A DNA stretch of 64,000 nucleotides from an uncultured Dysosmobacter sp. (lineage in GTDB: Bacteria > Bacillota > Clostridia > Oscillospirales > Oscillospiraceae), in contig NZ_CANRKH010000011.1 of assembly GCF_947631165.1 (NCBI RefSeq), positions 1 through 64,000 on the forward strand. Reading direction: 5' to 3'. A program made the translations under genes and the position numbers. Under the pieces are notes generated by a model. That model was not told the DNA's origin, ran no database searches, and was given only the letters and a program-made list of their open reading frames with translations. This document shows, piece by piece, positions 26,387 through 33,477 of the stretch; positions within the stretch are counted from its first letter, which is position 1, and every line of letters starts with the position of its first letter.

Positions 26387-27782
26387 ATGCGTTTTTTAGC
26401 CTTTCCGCCGTAATAGCCATCTGTTCCGCCGTGACGGACCAGTCATGCGCAAATTCGATCTCCACCAGCCGGTCTTCATAGCACAGGAGATACTGGTTCC
26501 GCGGCTTGCCGCCGGTGGTGAGGCGGTAGGCCCCCAGGGCATTCCAGGGGGTGGGGTCCACCGGCTCATAGAGGTCCAGGAACTCCGGGATGTCCGGGTC
26601 GTTGAACCGCTCCGCATGGCGCAGCATGGCCTGTTCCGTAAACTCATACAGGGACGGACGCTTCACCTGGACCACCGTGTACTCCAGATCCGGCTGGTCC
26701 CAGTCGCCCACCCTGGCCCGCTGGCGGTACTCCGTTTTCGCCAGCAGGAAGGTGGACTGGCCGTCCGCCTCTGTGGACCAGCCGTCATAGTCCGTGTCCG
26801 TCAGGTCCTCAAGGCGGAGGGGGATCTGGTCGTGATAGACCTCCCAGGTCATGCCGTGGTACTGGTAGGTCTCCGCCGCGACCTTGCCGGAAAGGCTGCC
26901 GGACGAGTGGAAGATCCAGGCGAGGAGTCCCGCCATCAATCCAATGGTGAGGGCCAGGATCATACCCAGGGACACCAGCCGGTTGACCCAGGACTTGAAG
27001 TTCAGGCGCCGCATGGCGTTGGTGGCCACGGCGGTGAGGCCGCCCATCAGGGAGATGGCCGCGATCATGATCAGGAACAGCCCCCGCATCTGCCGGGAGC
27101 CGCTGAACAGCAGCATCGCCAGGACTTGGATGCCCACCAGGCCCCAGGTCACGATGTTCAAGGTCCGGCTGCTTCGGAAGGACGGCAGGGAGCCGCCGGC
27201 CTCCACGGCCCGCCTGGCCCGCCGGAGCCAAAGCCCATAGATGACGGCATATCCGACCGTGATGAGGAGCAGCGGCAGCAGGGACGTCAGGTTCATCAGG
27301 TAGACGGGATTGGACAAAACGTCTACCGCGTCGTCCCGGAGCCGCTGCAGGTTGGTACCACCCAAGAGCAGCGCCTCCACCAGCACCAGCATGACCAGAG
27401 GCCGCAGGGACCGGCCTGCGCTGCGGCGGATGGTGTCCAGCTCCACCGCCGGGTCTGTCTCGATGGGCACGGCGTTTTCATCTGCGGTGTAAAAGATCTG
27501 GGCCTGGCCGCTGTCCGCCGCGAAGGTCCAGCCCGCCGCCGCGCAGTAGTCCCGAAAGGTCTCCGCGTCCTGACTGTTCGCAGGGGTAAATTGGGACGCC
27601 TGGGGGAGATAGGCCACGGAGAAGCGGAGCTTCTGGGGCTCGATCCGCCGGTAGCGCCAGCCGCCGGGACCGACGCTCTCCAGCAGCCAGCCTTCCGAGG
27701 CCCGTTTTTCCAGGTGGGCTTCAATGCGGCCCCGTTCGTACAGAGTGTAGGTGATGAGATATTCCCGTTTTGTGTTTTTCAT
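26385..27782 (-). CDS. DUF2812 domain membrane protein, second copy of the pair
   Basis: 465 aa. The N-terminal 110 residues match the DUF2812 pattern (GWLLESVGPGGWRYRRIEP, RDYCAAAGWTF). Four or so hydrophobic segments follow (about 125-265), and a C-terminal extracytoplasmic-looking region with Trp/Tyr-rich strands. Starts MKNTK like its neighbour, so the two are paralogs. Its ATG overlaps the neighbour's TGA by 4 bp, implying translational coupling. Function unknown; DUF2812 genes usually sit beside a PadR regulator, as here. Confidence 0.75.
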   Translation of the reverse strand: MKNTKREYLITYTLYERGRIEAHLEKRASEGWLLESVGPGGWRYRRIEPQKLRFSVAYLPQASQFTPANSQDAETFRDYCAAAGWTFAADSGQAQIFYTADENAVPIETDPAVELDTIRRSAGRSLRPLVMLVLVEALLLGGTNLQRLRDDAVDVLSNPVYLMNLTSLLPLLLITVGYAVIYGLWLRRARRAVEAGGSLPSFRSSRTLNIVTWGLVGIQVLAMLLFSGSRQMRGLFLIMIAAISLMGGLTAVATNAMRRLNFKSWVNRLVSLGMILALTIGLMAGLLAWIFHSSGSLSGKVAAETYQYHGMTWEVYHDQIPLRLEDLTDTDYDGWSTEADGQSTFLLAKTEYRQRARVGDWDQPDLEYTVVQVKRPSLYEFTEQAMLRHAERFNDPDIPEFLDLYEPVDPTPWNALGAYRLTTGGKPRNQYLLCYEDRLVEIEFAHDWSVTAEQMAITAERLKNA

Positions 27783-29200
27783 GGGAGCAGACCTCCTGTT
27801 TTCGGATCGGTTTGGTGGAGGCGGTCGTGGATGAGCGTTTTCTGCGCCGCCGTGAGCGGCTCTGTCAGGTGGAGACGGCTGATGCGGTCCGGATATTGCA
27901 GCAGGTAGACCGGCAAGGGATCCTCTTCGTCATGGAGCTGCCAGGCCGCCTCCGCCTGCCAGCCGGCGGCGGAGATGCTCTCCCAGCGGAGGCCCGGATC
28001 GGCGGAATGGACGCCATAGTTGTACCGGTCAAAATAGAGCTTCTGGATCAGATCGTCGTCCTCGCCGGGGGTATTCAGGCAGTGGTCCAGCGCCATGGCC
28101 ACTACCCGGGGATAGGGCGAGATGGTGAGGGTATAGCTGAGATCATTGCCGGAGTCCTGGCTGGGGAACCAATAGATGTGGTGGGACAGCAGAACGGACT
28201 GGCCTCCGTGGTTCCAGCAGCCGTTGAAGGCGCGGCCCGGGGCCAGATCCTCCGGGGACAGGGGCGCGGTCCAGGCCGGGGCATTTGGATCGTCGAACTG
28301 GCGGGCCAGCCATCCGTCGGACCGGGTCAGCCAGGAAAGTCCGAGGATAAAGGGAACGACCAGGGCCACGTCCACCAGCACGGTGAGCCAGACGGTGCGG
28401 AGGACGGCGCTGCCTCGGTCCCGCAGACGCTCCCGGGTGTGGTGGATGATGAGGCTGAGCAGGTTGAGGCCTGCCACGTACAGCAGGAGATGAATGCCCT
28501 GTTCCGGGGAATCGGAGAGAAAGGCGGCAGAGAGCAGGAGCGCCAGAACGACCGCAAGCAGAAGCGTGCCGCCTGTCCGGTCCAGGACCCGCAGGGGCGC
28601 GGTGGAGGCGCAGCCGCCGCCCTGAGCAATGGAGCGGCGGGACAGCCGGCGCCAGATGTAGTAACCGGCGAAGCGGCAGACCGTGAACAGCAGCAGGAGC
28701 GCTGTGGCGGCCAGGAACGCCAGCATACTGTTGCTGGATAAGCCCAGCGGGGGATCGCACACCAGCCGGTACAGCGGCTTCCACAGCACAAACAGGACCG
28801 CGCCCAGCAGGATCAGGTCGGATGGGAAGGCGGTCTTCCACATGGAGCGGTGGATGGCGTCCAGCCGGACGGCCTCGTCGGTCTCCAGGGGGACGGGGTC
28901 CGCCGACTCAGAGCAGAAGACCTGCATCTGGAGCCAGTCCGTCACCTTGGCCCATCCCGCGGCGGCGCACAGCTCCTCCAGGCTCTCCTGGCTTTCACTG
29001 GGGCGGGGGTCGAACATGGAGACATCCAGATAGGTGACGGCGTAGGTGATCCGGGCAGGCTCCGCCCGACGGAACCGCCACAAAAAGGCCCCGGCCTTTT
29101 CCAGCCGCCAGCCCCTGGCGGCCTGTTTGGAAAGCCAGCGCTCCGCCGCCTGATAGTCGTACAGCCCGTAAGGCGGGCGCATGTATTTCGTGTTTTTCAC
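27779..29200 (-). CDS. DUF2812 domain membrane protein, first copy of the pair
   Basis: 473 aa from a GTG start that overlaps the PadR gene's TGA by 4 bp. N-terminal DUF2812 region (RGWRLEKAGAFLWRFRRAEP, ELCAAAGWAKV), then four hydrophobic segments (about 125-290) and a soluble C-terminal half. Same layout as the downstream paralog with limited identity, so the duplication is old. Probably a membrane protein whose level is set by the PadR repressor; the trigger is unknown. Confidence 0.75.
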   Translation of the reverse strand: MKNTKYMRPPYGLYDYQAAERWLSKQAARGWRLEKAGAFLWRFRRAEPARITYAVTYLDVSMFDPRPSESQESLEELCAAAGWAKVTDWLQMQVFCSESADPVPLETDEAVRLDAIHRSMWKTAFPSDLILLGAVLFVLWKPLYRLVCDPPLGLSSNSMLAFLAATALLLLFTVCRFAGYYIWRRLSRRSIAQGGGCASTAPLRVLDRTGGTLLLAVVLALLLSAAFLSDSPEQGIHLLLYVAGLNLLSLIIHHTRERLRDRGSAVLRTVWLTVLVDVALVVPFILGLSWLTRSDGWLARQFDDPNAPAWTAPLSPEDLAPGRAFNGCWNHGGQSVLLSHHIYWFPSQDSGNDLSYTLTISPYPRVVAMALDHCLNTPGEDDDLIQKLYFDRYNYGVHSADPGLRWESISAAGWQAEAAWQLHDEEDPLPVYLLQYPDRISRLHLTEPLTAAQKTLIHDRLHQTDPKTGGLLP

Positions 29201-29520
29201 AGCAAGCCCTCCCGGCCCGTCAGGGCCTCGTAGTCCGCCGCCAGCAGCCGCAGGCGGCGGTATTCCTCGTCCAGCGCCGTCTGCCCGGCCCCGGTGATGA
29301 GATAGCTCCGCTTCCGGCCCTCCACCTTGGTCTCCCGGATCATCCCGGTGGACTGGAACTGTTCCAGCAGATTATAGAGCGTTCCCGGCCCCACCGTCAC
29401 CCGGCCCTGGGTCAGGGCGGTGACCTGGGCCATGATGTCCGCGCCGCACTGCTCCTGCCGCAGGCACAGCAGGATGTAGAACATTTGCTCCGTCAGGGTC
29501 TGAAATTTTTCCCGGGCCAT
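29197..29520 (-). CDS. PadR family transcriptional regulator
   Basis: 107 aa from ATG 29520, with GGAG 8 bases upstream (GTG 29529 is an alternative). Winged-helix domain: LTEQMFYILLCLRQEQCGADIMAQV, then the characteristic GPGTLYNLLEQFQSTGMI recognition region and wing KRSYLITGAGQTAL, plus a short C-terminal dimerisation helix. Likely represses its own operon through the repeats at 29536 and 29570. First gene of the three-gene operon. Confidence 0.88.
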   Translation of the reverse strand: MAREKFQTLTEQMFYILLCLRQEQCGADIMAQVTALTQGRVTVGPGTLYNLLEQFQSTGMIRETKVEGRKRSYLITGAGQTALDEEYRRLRLLAADYEALTGREGLL

Positions 29521-29535
29521 ATGCTTCACTCCAAA

Positions 29536-29552
29536 TATCGAATATCGTTATT
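29536..29552. promoter_or_regulatory. PadR operator candidate, distal copy
   Basis: TATCGAATATCGTTATT, an exact copy of the sequence at 29570-29586. Lies between the transcription start region and the padR start codon. Confidence 0.7.
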
Positions 29553-29562
29553 TACTGCCCTC

Positions 29563-29591
29563 AGTATATTATCGAATATCGTTATTGTCAA
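29563..29591 (-). promoter_or_regulatory. Consensus SigA promoter of the PadR-DUF2812 operon
   Basis: On the minus strand a perfect TTGACA (29586-29591), 17-bp spacer, TATACT (29563-29568). Confidence 0.9.
29570..29586. promoter_or_regulatory. PadR operator candidate inside the promoter spacer
   Basis: TATCGAATATCGTTATT fills the space between the -35 and -10 boxes; identical to 29536-29552, 34 bp apart. A bound repressor here would block RNA polymerase. Confidence 0.75.
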
Positions 29592-29721
29592 GCGAAACTT
29601 TTTCTGACCTGCTGAAACCGGCCTGATACAGAAGGGCGGCCTTGCCTTTTTCGAGGGGATGTGATATGCTGGATGCGGTCATAACAAAGAGACATTACGG
29701 ATATGGAGAGGAGAACCGATC

Positions 29722-29979
29722 ATGACATATACATTCCGCCCCCGGGGCGTTTGCTCCCAGGCTATGCGGGTCGAGGTGGACGACCAGGGCACCATTCAGG
29801 AGCTGGAAGTGCTGGGGGGATGCAGCGGCAACCTGCAGGGCATCTCCGCCCTGGTGAAGGGCATGGACGCCCGGGAGGCCATTCAGCGGCTCAAGGGCAT
29901 CCGCTGCGGCTTCAAGGACACCTCCTGTCCCGACCAGTTTGCCCGAAATCTGGAGAAAGCGCTGGAACAGAACAGATGA
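29722..29979 (+). CDS. TSCPD domain protein (TIGR03905-type)
   Basis: 85 aa. Small single-domain protein with the family end motif: GFKDTSCPDQFARNLEKAL, and GGCSGNLQGIS in the middle. Related domains occur at the C-terminus of adenosylcobalamin-dependent ribonucleotide reductases; the free-standing form has no established function. Cys residues (GGCSGN, CGFKDTSCPDQ) could bind metal. AGAGGAGA ribosome site; its TGA overlaps the glycosyltransferase ATG. Confidence 0.85.
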   Translation: MTYTFRPRGVCSQAMRVEVDDQGTIQELEVLGGCSGNLQGISALVKGMDAREAIQRLKGIRCGFKDTSCPDQFARNLEKALEQNR

Positions 29980-31109
29980 AGATCGTATTGGTCATCGACC
30001 AGTTTGACGACGCCAACAATGGCACCACTATCAGCGCCCGCCGGTTCGCCGCCGCGCTGAAGGAGTATGGCAACGAGGTGCGGGTCATCGCCATCGGCAA
30101 GCCGGCGGATTACAAATACGCCGTGCGGCAGATGCGGTTTTTCCCAGTGATGGAGCATCTCATCACCAGCCAGGGGATGCGGCTGGCCATCCCCAACAGG
30201 CATGTGTTTGAAAAGGCGGCGGCCTGGGCGGATGTGGTCCATTTCATGATGCCCTCCCCCTTGGCCATCATGGGACTGCGGCATGTGGAAAAGCTGGGCA
30301 TCCCCCACACGGCGGCCTTCCACTGCCAGCCGGAGAACATCACCTTTACCCTCCACATGGGCAACAGCAAGCGGGTCAACGATTTTGTGTATGACCGTTT
30401 CCGGGATACCTTCTTCAACCGCTTTACCCATATCCACTGCCCCAGCAACATGATTGCGGACCAGCTTCGCCAGCATGGCTACACCGCCCAGCTCCATGTC
30501 ATCTCCAACGGCATCAGCCCCCAGTACTTCTATGGCAAGCGCCCCAAGGAGGACTGGATGCGGGACCGCTTCAACGTGCTGATGGTGGGCCGCTACGCTG
30601 GGGAGAAGCGGCAGGACGAGCTGATCGAGGCCTGCGCCAAGTGCCGCCACGCCCAGGAGATCCAAGTGATCTTGGCGGGCAAGGGGCCGCTGGAGAAGAA
30701 GTACCGCCGCCTGGCGGAGAAGCTGCCTAATCCCATTGTCATGCAGTTCTACGAGCCGAAGCGGCTCCTGGACATCCTGCACATGGCGGACCTGTACGTC
30801 CACACCTCTGACGCGGAGATCGAGGCCATGAGCTGCATGGAGGCCTTCGCCTGCGGATTGGTGCCCGTCATCGCCGACTCTCCCCGGTCCGCTACGCCCC
30901 AGTTTGCTCTGGATGAGCGGAGCCTGTTCCCCGCCGGGGATACAGACGCCCTGGCGGAGCGCATCGACTGGTGGATCGAGCATCCCCAGGAGCGGCAGGA
31001 GATGGAGCTGCGGTACGCCGAGCACGCCAAGCAGTATGCTCTGGATCGCTCCATCCAGCAGACGGAGGAGATGTTCCGCACCGCCATCGCTGAGCAGAAG
31101 CACAAATGA
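29976..31109 (+). CDS. GT4-family glycosyltransferase
   Basis: 377 aa from ATG 29976, overlapping the TSCPD stop by 4 bp; the frame stays open upstream but that part is the TSCPD gene in another frame. Two-domain GT-B fold: N-terminal acceptor domain (NNGTTISARRFAAAL, later FHCQPENIT) and C-terminal donor domain with VLMVGRYAGEKRQDELI, GKGPLEKKYR and EAMSCMEAFACGLVPVIA (the EX7E region). Probably transfers a sugar to a lipid acceptor such as diacylglycerol; unproven. Soluble or peripheral. Confidence 0.85.
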   Translation: MKIVLVIDQFDDANNGTTISARRFAAALKEYGNEVRVIAIGKPADYKYAVRQMRFFPVMEHLITSQGMRLAIPNRHVFEKAAAWADVVHFMMPSPLAIMGLRHVEKLGIPHTAAFHCQPENITFTLHMGNSKRVNDFVYDRFRDTFFNRFTHIHCPSNMIADQLRQHGYTAQLHVISNGISPQYFYGKRPKEDWMRDRFNVLMVGRYAGEKRQDELIEACAKCRHAQEIQVILAGKGPLEKKYRRLAEKLPNPIVMQFYEPKRLLDILHMADLYVHTSDAEIEAMSCMEAFACGLVPVIADSPRSATPQFALDERSLFPAGDTDALAERIDWWIEHPQERQEMELRYAEHAKQYALDRSIQQTEEMFRTAIAEQKHK

Positions 31110-31125
31110 ATATCTGCTGAGACAA

Positions 31126-31160
31126 AAAACGAGACCGCTGCACAGGCGGTCTCGTTTTCG
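31126..31160 (+). terminator. Terminator after the glycosyltransferase
   Basis: AAAACGAGACCGC (31126-31138) pairs with GCGGTCTCGTTTT (31146-31158). Confidence 0.85.
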
Positions 31161-31218
31161 CATACAATGAGTTGAATCCACCTGCCGGCGGCCCCGGCAG
31201 TAAGGAGGGAACGATCCA

Positions 31219-31659
31219 ATGGCTTATTCCGACCGCGAGCTGCTGGCCCGGCTGATCCAGTGCGAGGCGGGCGGCGAGGGGGAGACCGGCATGAAGGCGG
31301 TGGCGGGTGTGGTGATGAACCGAGTCCACGCCACGGGCGGAGAATACGCCCGGATTGGCCAGGGCAGTATCCGCAAGATCATTTTCCAGCCCTACCAGTT
31401 TGTCTGCGCCAGCGAGACAGAGGGCGGCGCCTACAACCCCCAGAACATCTACAACATGCGGCCTGAGCAGATCCACTACGACATCGCCGACTGGGCCATC
31501 GCAGGCAACCGCATCCCGGATGTGGCGGAATCCCTGTGGTTCTACAATCCCTTTGGCCCTCAGTGCCGGTCCCGCTTCCCGTCGGATGTGGGATACTGGC
31601 AGACCCGCATCGGCGACCACTGCTTTTATAATCCAACAAACGCGTATTACAAGACTTGA
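31219..31659 (+). CDS. Cell wall hydrolase, CwlJ/SleB type
   Basis: 146 aa, a single hydrolase_2 domain without peptidoglycan-binding domain or signal peptide, as in CwlJ (142 aa in B. subtilis). Glu16 (IQCEAGGEGETGMKAVAGVV) is the expected catalytic acid; NRVHATGG and the FNPTNAYY-like end (CFYNPTNAYYKT) fit the family. CwlJ degrades spore cortex during germination and needs GerQ, which is the next gene here. GGAGGGA ribosome site. Confidence 0.9.
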   Translation: MAYSDRELLARLIQCEAGGEGETGMKAVAGVVMNRVHATGGEYARIGQGSIRKIIFQPYQFVCASETEGGAYNPQNIYNMRPEQIHYDIADWAIAGNRIPDVAESLWFYNPFGPQCRSRFPSDVGYWQTRIGDHCFYNPTNAYYKT

Positions 31660-31670
31660 GAGGTGCTATG

Positions 31671-32273
31671 ATGGTACAGTATTCGAATACTTACACGCCC
31701 GCGCGGACCCTCAACGGCCGCCCCCTGACTCAGATGGACTGGGCGGCGGAGATCACCGCAGACCAGGACGGCCAGCCCCGCGCCGCCTCCGACACAGGTA
31801 TGGGCGGCATGACCAGCACGCCCGGCGGTCTGTCCGCCGGTGCGGCAGGGCAGTCCACAGACATGATGAGGCAGTCCGGCGGCATGGCCCAGTCCGGCGG
31901 CATGACGGCCCCCAACGGCCGTCTGTTCCAAAACGGCGGAGAGCTGGACATGAAGACCGGCCTGCCGGATGAGGTGATCCAGGCCCCCACCACCGTGGAT
32001 GAGGCTTACCGGGGTTCCTTAAAGGCCATGCTGGCCCGAAACGTGGGCAACTATGTGGTAGCCACCTTCCTGGTGGGAACTCAGGGGACCGTGGCCTGGG
32101 AGGGCATCCTGTATGACGTGGGCAACGACTTTGTGACCATTTACCAGGAGGCGAGGGAGCGGTATATCGTCATCGATATCTATTCTCTCAAATATATTGA
32201 GTTTTATGATACCCGCCGCCGGGAGCTGTGCGAGTCCATGATGCGGCAAAACGGCTGGCAGAACAATTTTTGA
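31671..32273 (+). CDS. gerQ: GerQ-like spore coat protein
   Basis: 200 aa (ATG 31668 equally possible). The C-terminal 85 residues match the GerQ coat domain: YRGSLKAMLARNVGNYVVAT..., GTVAWEGILYDVGNDFVTIY, YIVIDIYSLKYIEFYD. The N-terminal 115 residues are a low-complexity Gly/Met/Gln/Ser stretch (GGMTSTPGG, QSGGMAQSGGM), longer than in B. subtilis GerQ. GerQ anchors and is needed for CwlJ activity; the 11-bp spacing to the cwlJ-like gene supports the same pairing. Confidence 0.85.
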   Translation: MVQYSNTYTPARTLNGRPLTQMDWAAEITADQDGQPRAASDTGMGGMTSTPGGLSAGAAGQSTDMMRQSGGMAQSGGMTAPNGRLFQNGGELDMKTGLPDEVIQAPTTVDEAYRGSLKAMLARNVGNYVVATFLVGTQGTVAWEGILYDVGNDFVTIYQEARERYIVIDIYSLKYIEFYDTRRRELCESMMRQNGWQNNF

Positions 32274-32284
32274 TATCTTTGAAA

Positions 32285-32314
32285 AAGACGGCCGCCTGAA
32301 AGGGCGGCCGTCTT
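32285..32314 (+). terminator. Hairpin after gerQ-like gene
   Basis: AAGACGGCCGCC (32285-32296) and GGCGGCCGTCTT (32303-32314), perfect 12-bp stem; no T-run follows. Confidence 0.6.
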
Positions 32315-32334
32315 ACTTGGCGGGGAATCGGGCA

Positions 32335-32363
32335 TTGCGGAAAGGGGCGGACTGTGATATAGT
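32335..32363 (+). promoter_or_regulatory. Promoter of the nitroreductase gene
   Basis: TTGCGG (32335-32340), 17-bp spacer, TATAGT (32358-32363). The -10 box is the first part of a sequence resembling the left end of the 163-335 element. Confidence 0.65.
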
Positions 32364-32442
32364 CAACATAGTTGAAAAGGAGCAGGTCCCTTTTCAATTG
32401 ACGGGCCAATGGCCCGCCGGCGCGCAAGGCGCGCTGCCCTTT
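32362..32442 (+). repeat. Three tandem hairpins in the nitroreductase leader
   Basis: GTCAA...TTGAC encloses TTGAAAAGG/CCTTTTCAA (32372-32399), followed by CGGGCCAATGGCCCG and GGCGCGCAAGGCGCGC. Arrangement resembles the left half of the element at 163-335. Confidence 0.55.
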
Positions 32443-32493
32443 GCCTGCTGAGGGTAAGATCCGGATATTACAAATGATAAAGGAGATCGTGTT

Positions 32494-33006
32494 ATGGATT
32501 TTGCAAAGCTGTCCGCGGAGCGGTATTCCCTCCGCAAATTCAGTGACCGGCCTGTGGAGGAGGAGAAGCTGGCCTTGGTCCTGGAGGCGGGCCGCAGCGC
32601 CCCTACCGCCCACAACAACCAGCCCCAGCGCATCTTCGTGCTGCGTTCGCCGGAGGCCATGGAGAAGGCCGACGGCTGCACCAGCATGCACTTTCATCCG
32701 CCGGTGATGCTGGTGGCGGCCTATGACCCCGCCGCGGCCTGGGTCCGGGAGCACGACGGCAAAAACCACGGCGAGATCGACGCCGCCATCGCCGTGACCC
32801 AGATGATGCTCCAGGCGGCGGACCTGGGCCTGGGCACCACCTACATCGGTGTGTTTGAGCCGGAGAAGCTGCTGGCGGCCTTCCCGGAGATGGCGGGCCT
32901 GACGCCCATTGCCATGCTGCCCCTGGGCTACCCGGCGGAGGATGCCCATCCCTCCCGGCGCCACACGGTCCGCAAGCCCATGGAGGAGCTGGTAAAGGTC
33001 CTGTAA
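32494..33006 (+). CDS. Nitroreductase family protein
   Basis: 170 aa. FMN-binding Arg/Ser pattern RYSLRKFSDRPV at the N-terminus, SAPTAHNNQPQRI near residue 35, and the family end PLGYPAE. No ferredoxin part. Reduces nitro-aromatics or quinones with NAD(P)H in vitro in this family; physiological substrate unknown. Single gene; its TAA stop (33004-33006) is the left target triplet of a TAC...GTA element. Confidence 0.87.
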   Translation: MDFAKLSAERYSLRKFSDRPVEEEKLALVLEAGRSAPTAHNNQPQRIFVLRSPEAMEKADGCTSMHFHPPVMLVAAYDPAAAWVREHDGKNHGEIDAAIAVTQMMLQAADLGLGTTYIGVFEPEKLLAAFPEMAGLTPIAMLPLGYPAEDAHPSRRHTVRKPMEELVKVL

Positions 33007-33174
33007 TACTGTTTCTTTGAAAAAAACTTTAAAAAGTTTTTTATCACGGCGCAATGCGCCGCAGCGCCTACGGCACACAAGAAAAGTATTGACAACATTC
33101 TTGGGCGGCTACGCCGCCAGACCGCTTACAGCGGCCTCGATAAAGCGATTAAATCGTTTTATCGAGAATTAGTA
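33007..33174. mobile_element. TAC...GTA mosaic element, long form (family 1, copy D)
   Basis: 168 bp flanked by TAA on both sides (33004-33006 and 33175-33177). The left TAA is the nitroreductase stop. Hairpin chain: AAAAACTTT/AAAAGTTTTTT, GCGGCGCA/TGCGCCGC type, GGCGGCTACGCCGCC, CCGCTTACAGCGG, TAAAGCGATTAAATCGTTTTA. Core reads GAAAAGTATTGAC, more diverged than copies B, C and E. Confidence 0.85.
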
Positions 33175-33270
33175 TAAAAGAGAAATGCAGGCAGCTCGCG
33201 GGACGTTTTCGTGCCATGCCCGCCGTCCTTTCGCGGAGATGCACCTCGCACCTGTCCCATGAAAAACAGA

Positions 33271-33305
33271 GGGAGACCGCCCACAGGCGGTCTCCCGTTA
33301 TTTTT
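33271..33305 (+). terminator. Terminator downstream of nitroreductase and copy D
   Basis: GGGAGACCGCC (33271-33281) pairs with GGCGGTCTCCC (33286-33296), then GTTATTTTT. A TA-bounded element starts at the end of its T-run. Confidence 0.8.
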
Positions 33306-33469
33306 AGGGAACCTCTGATTAAATCGGGATGTGCGGATTGGCAGGCAGTTTTTTTGCCTGCCAAGAAAGAAAAGTGCAGGAATCCTGACGGATTTCAAAC
33401 TTTTCTGACGCAGTTCAGGCGGAAAAATGTTGCCGAGACGTGCGTCACGATTTAATCAGAGGTTCCCTA
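33305..33469. mobile_element. 165-bp MITE-like element with 22-bp perfect inverted ends
   Basis: Left end TAGGGAACCTCTGATT... (33305-33326) is exactly complementary to the right end (33448-33469). Both ends begin with TA, consistent with a TA target duplication. Inside: GGCAGGCA/TGCCTGCC hairpin, no coding frame. Sits between the terminator and the stop of the dacF-like gene. Confidence 0.8.
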
Positions 33470-33477
33470 GATATCCT

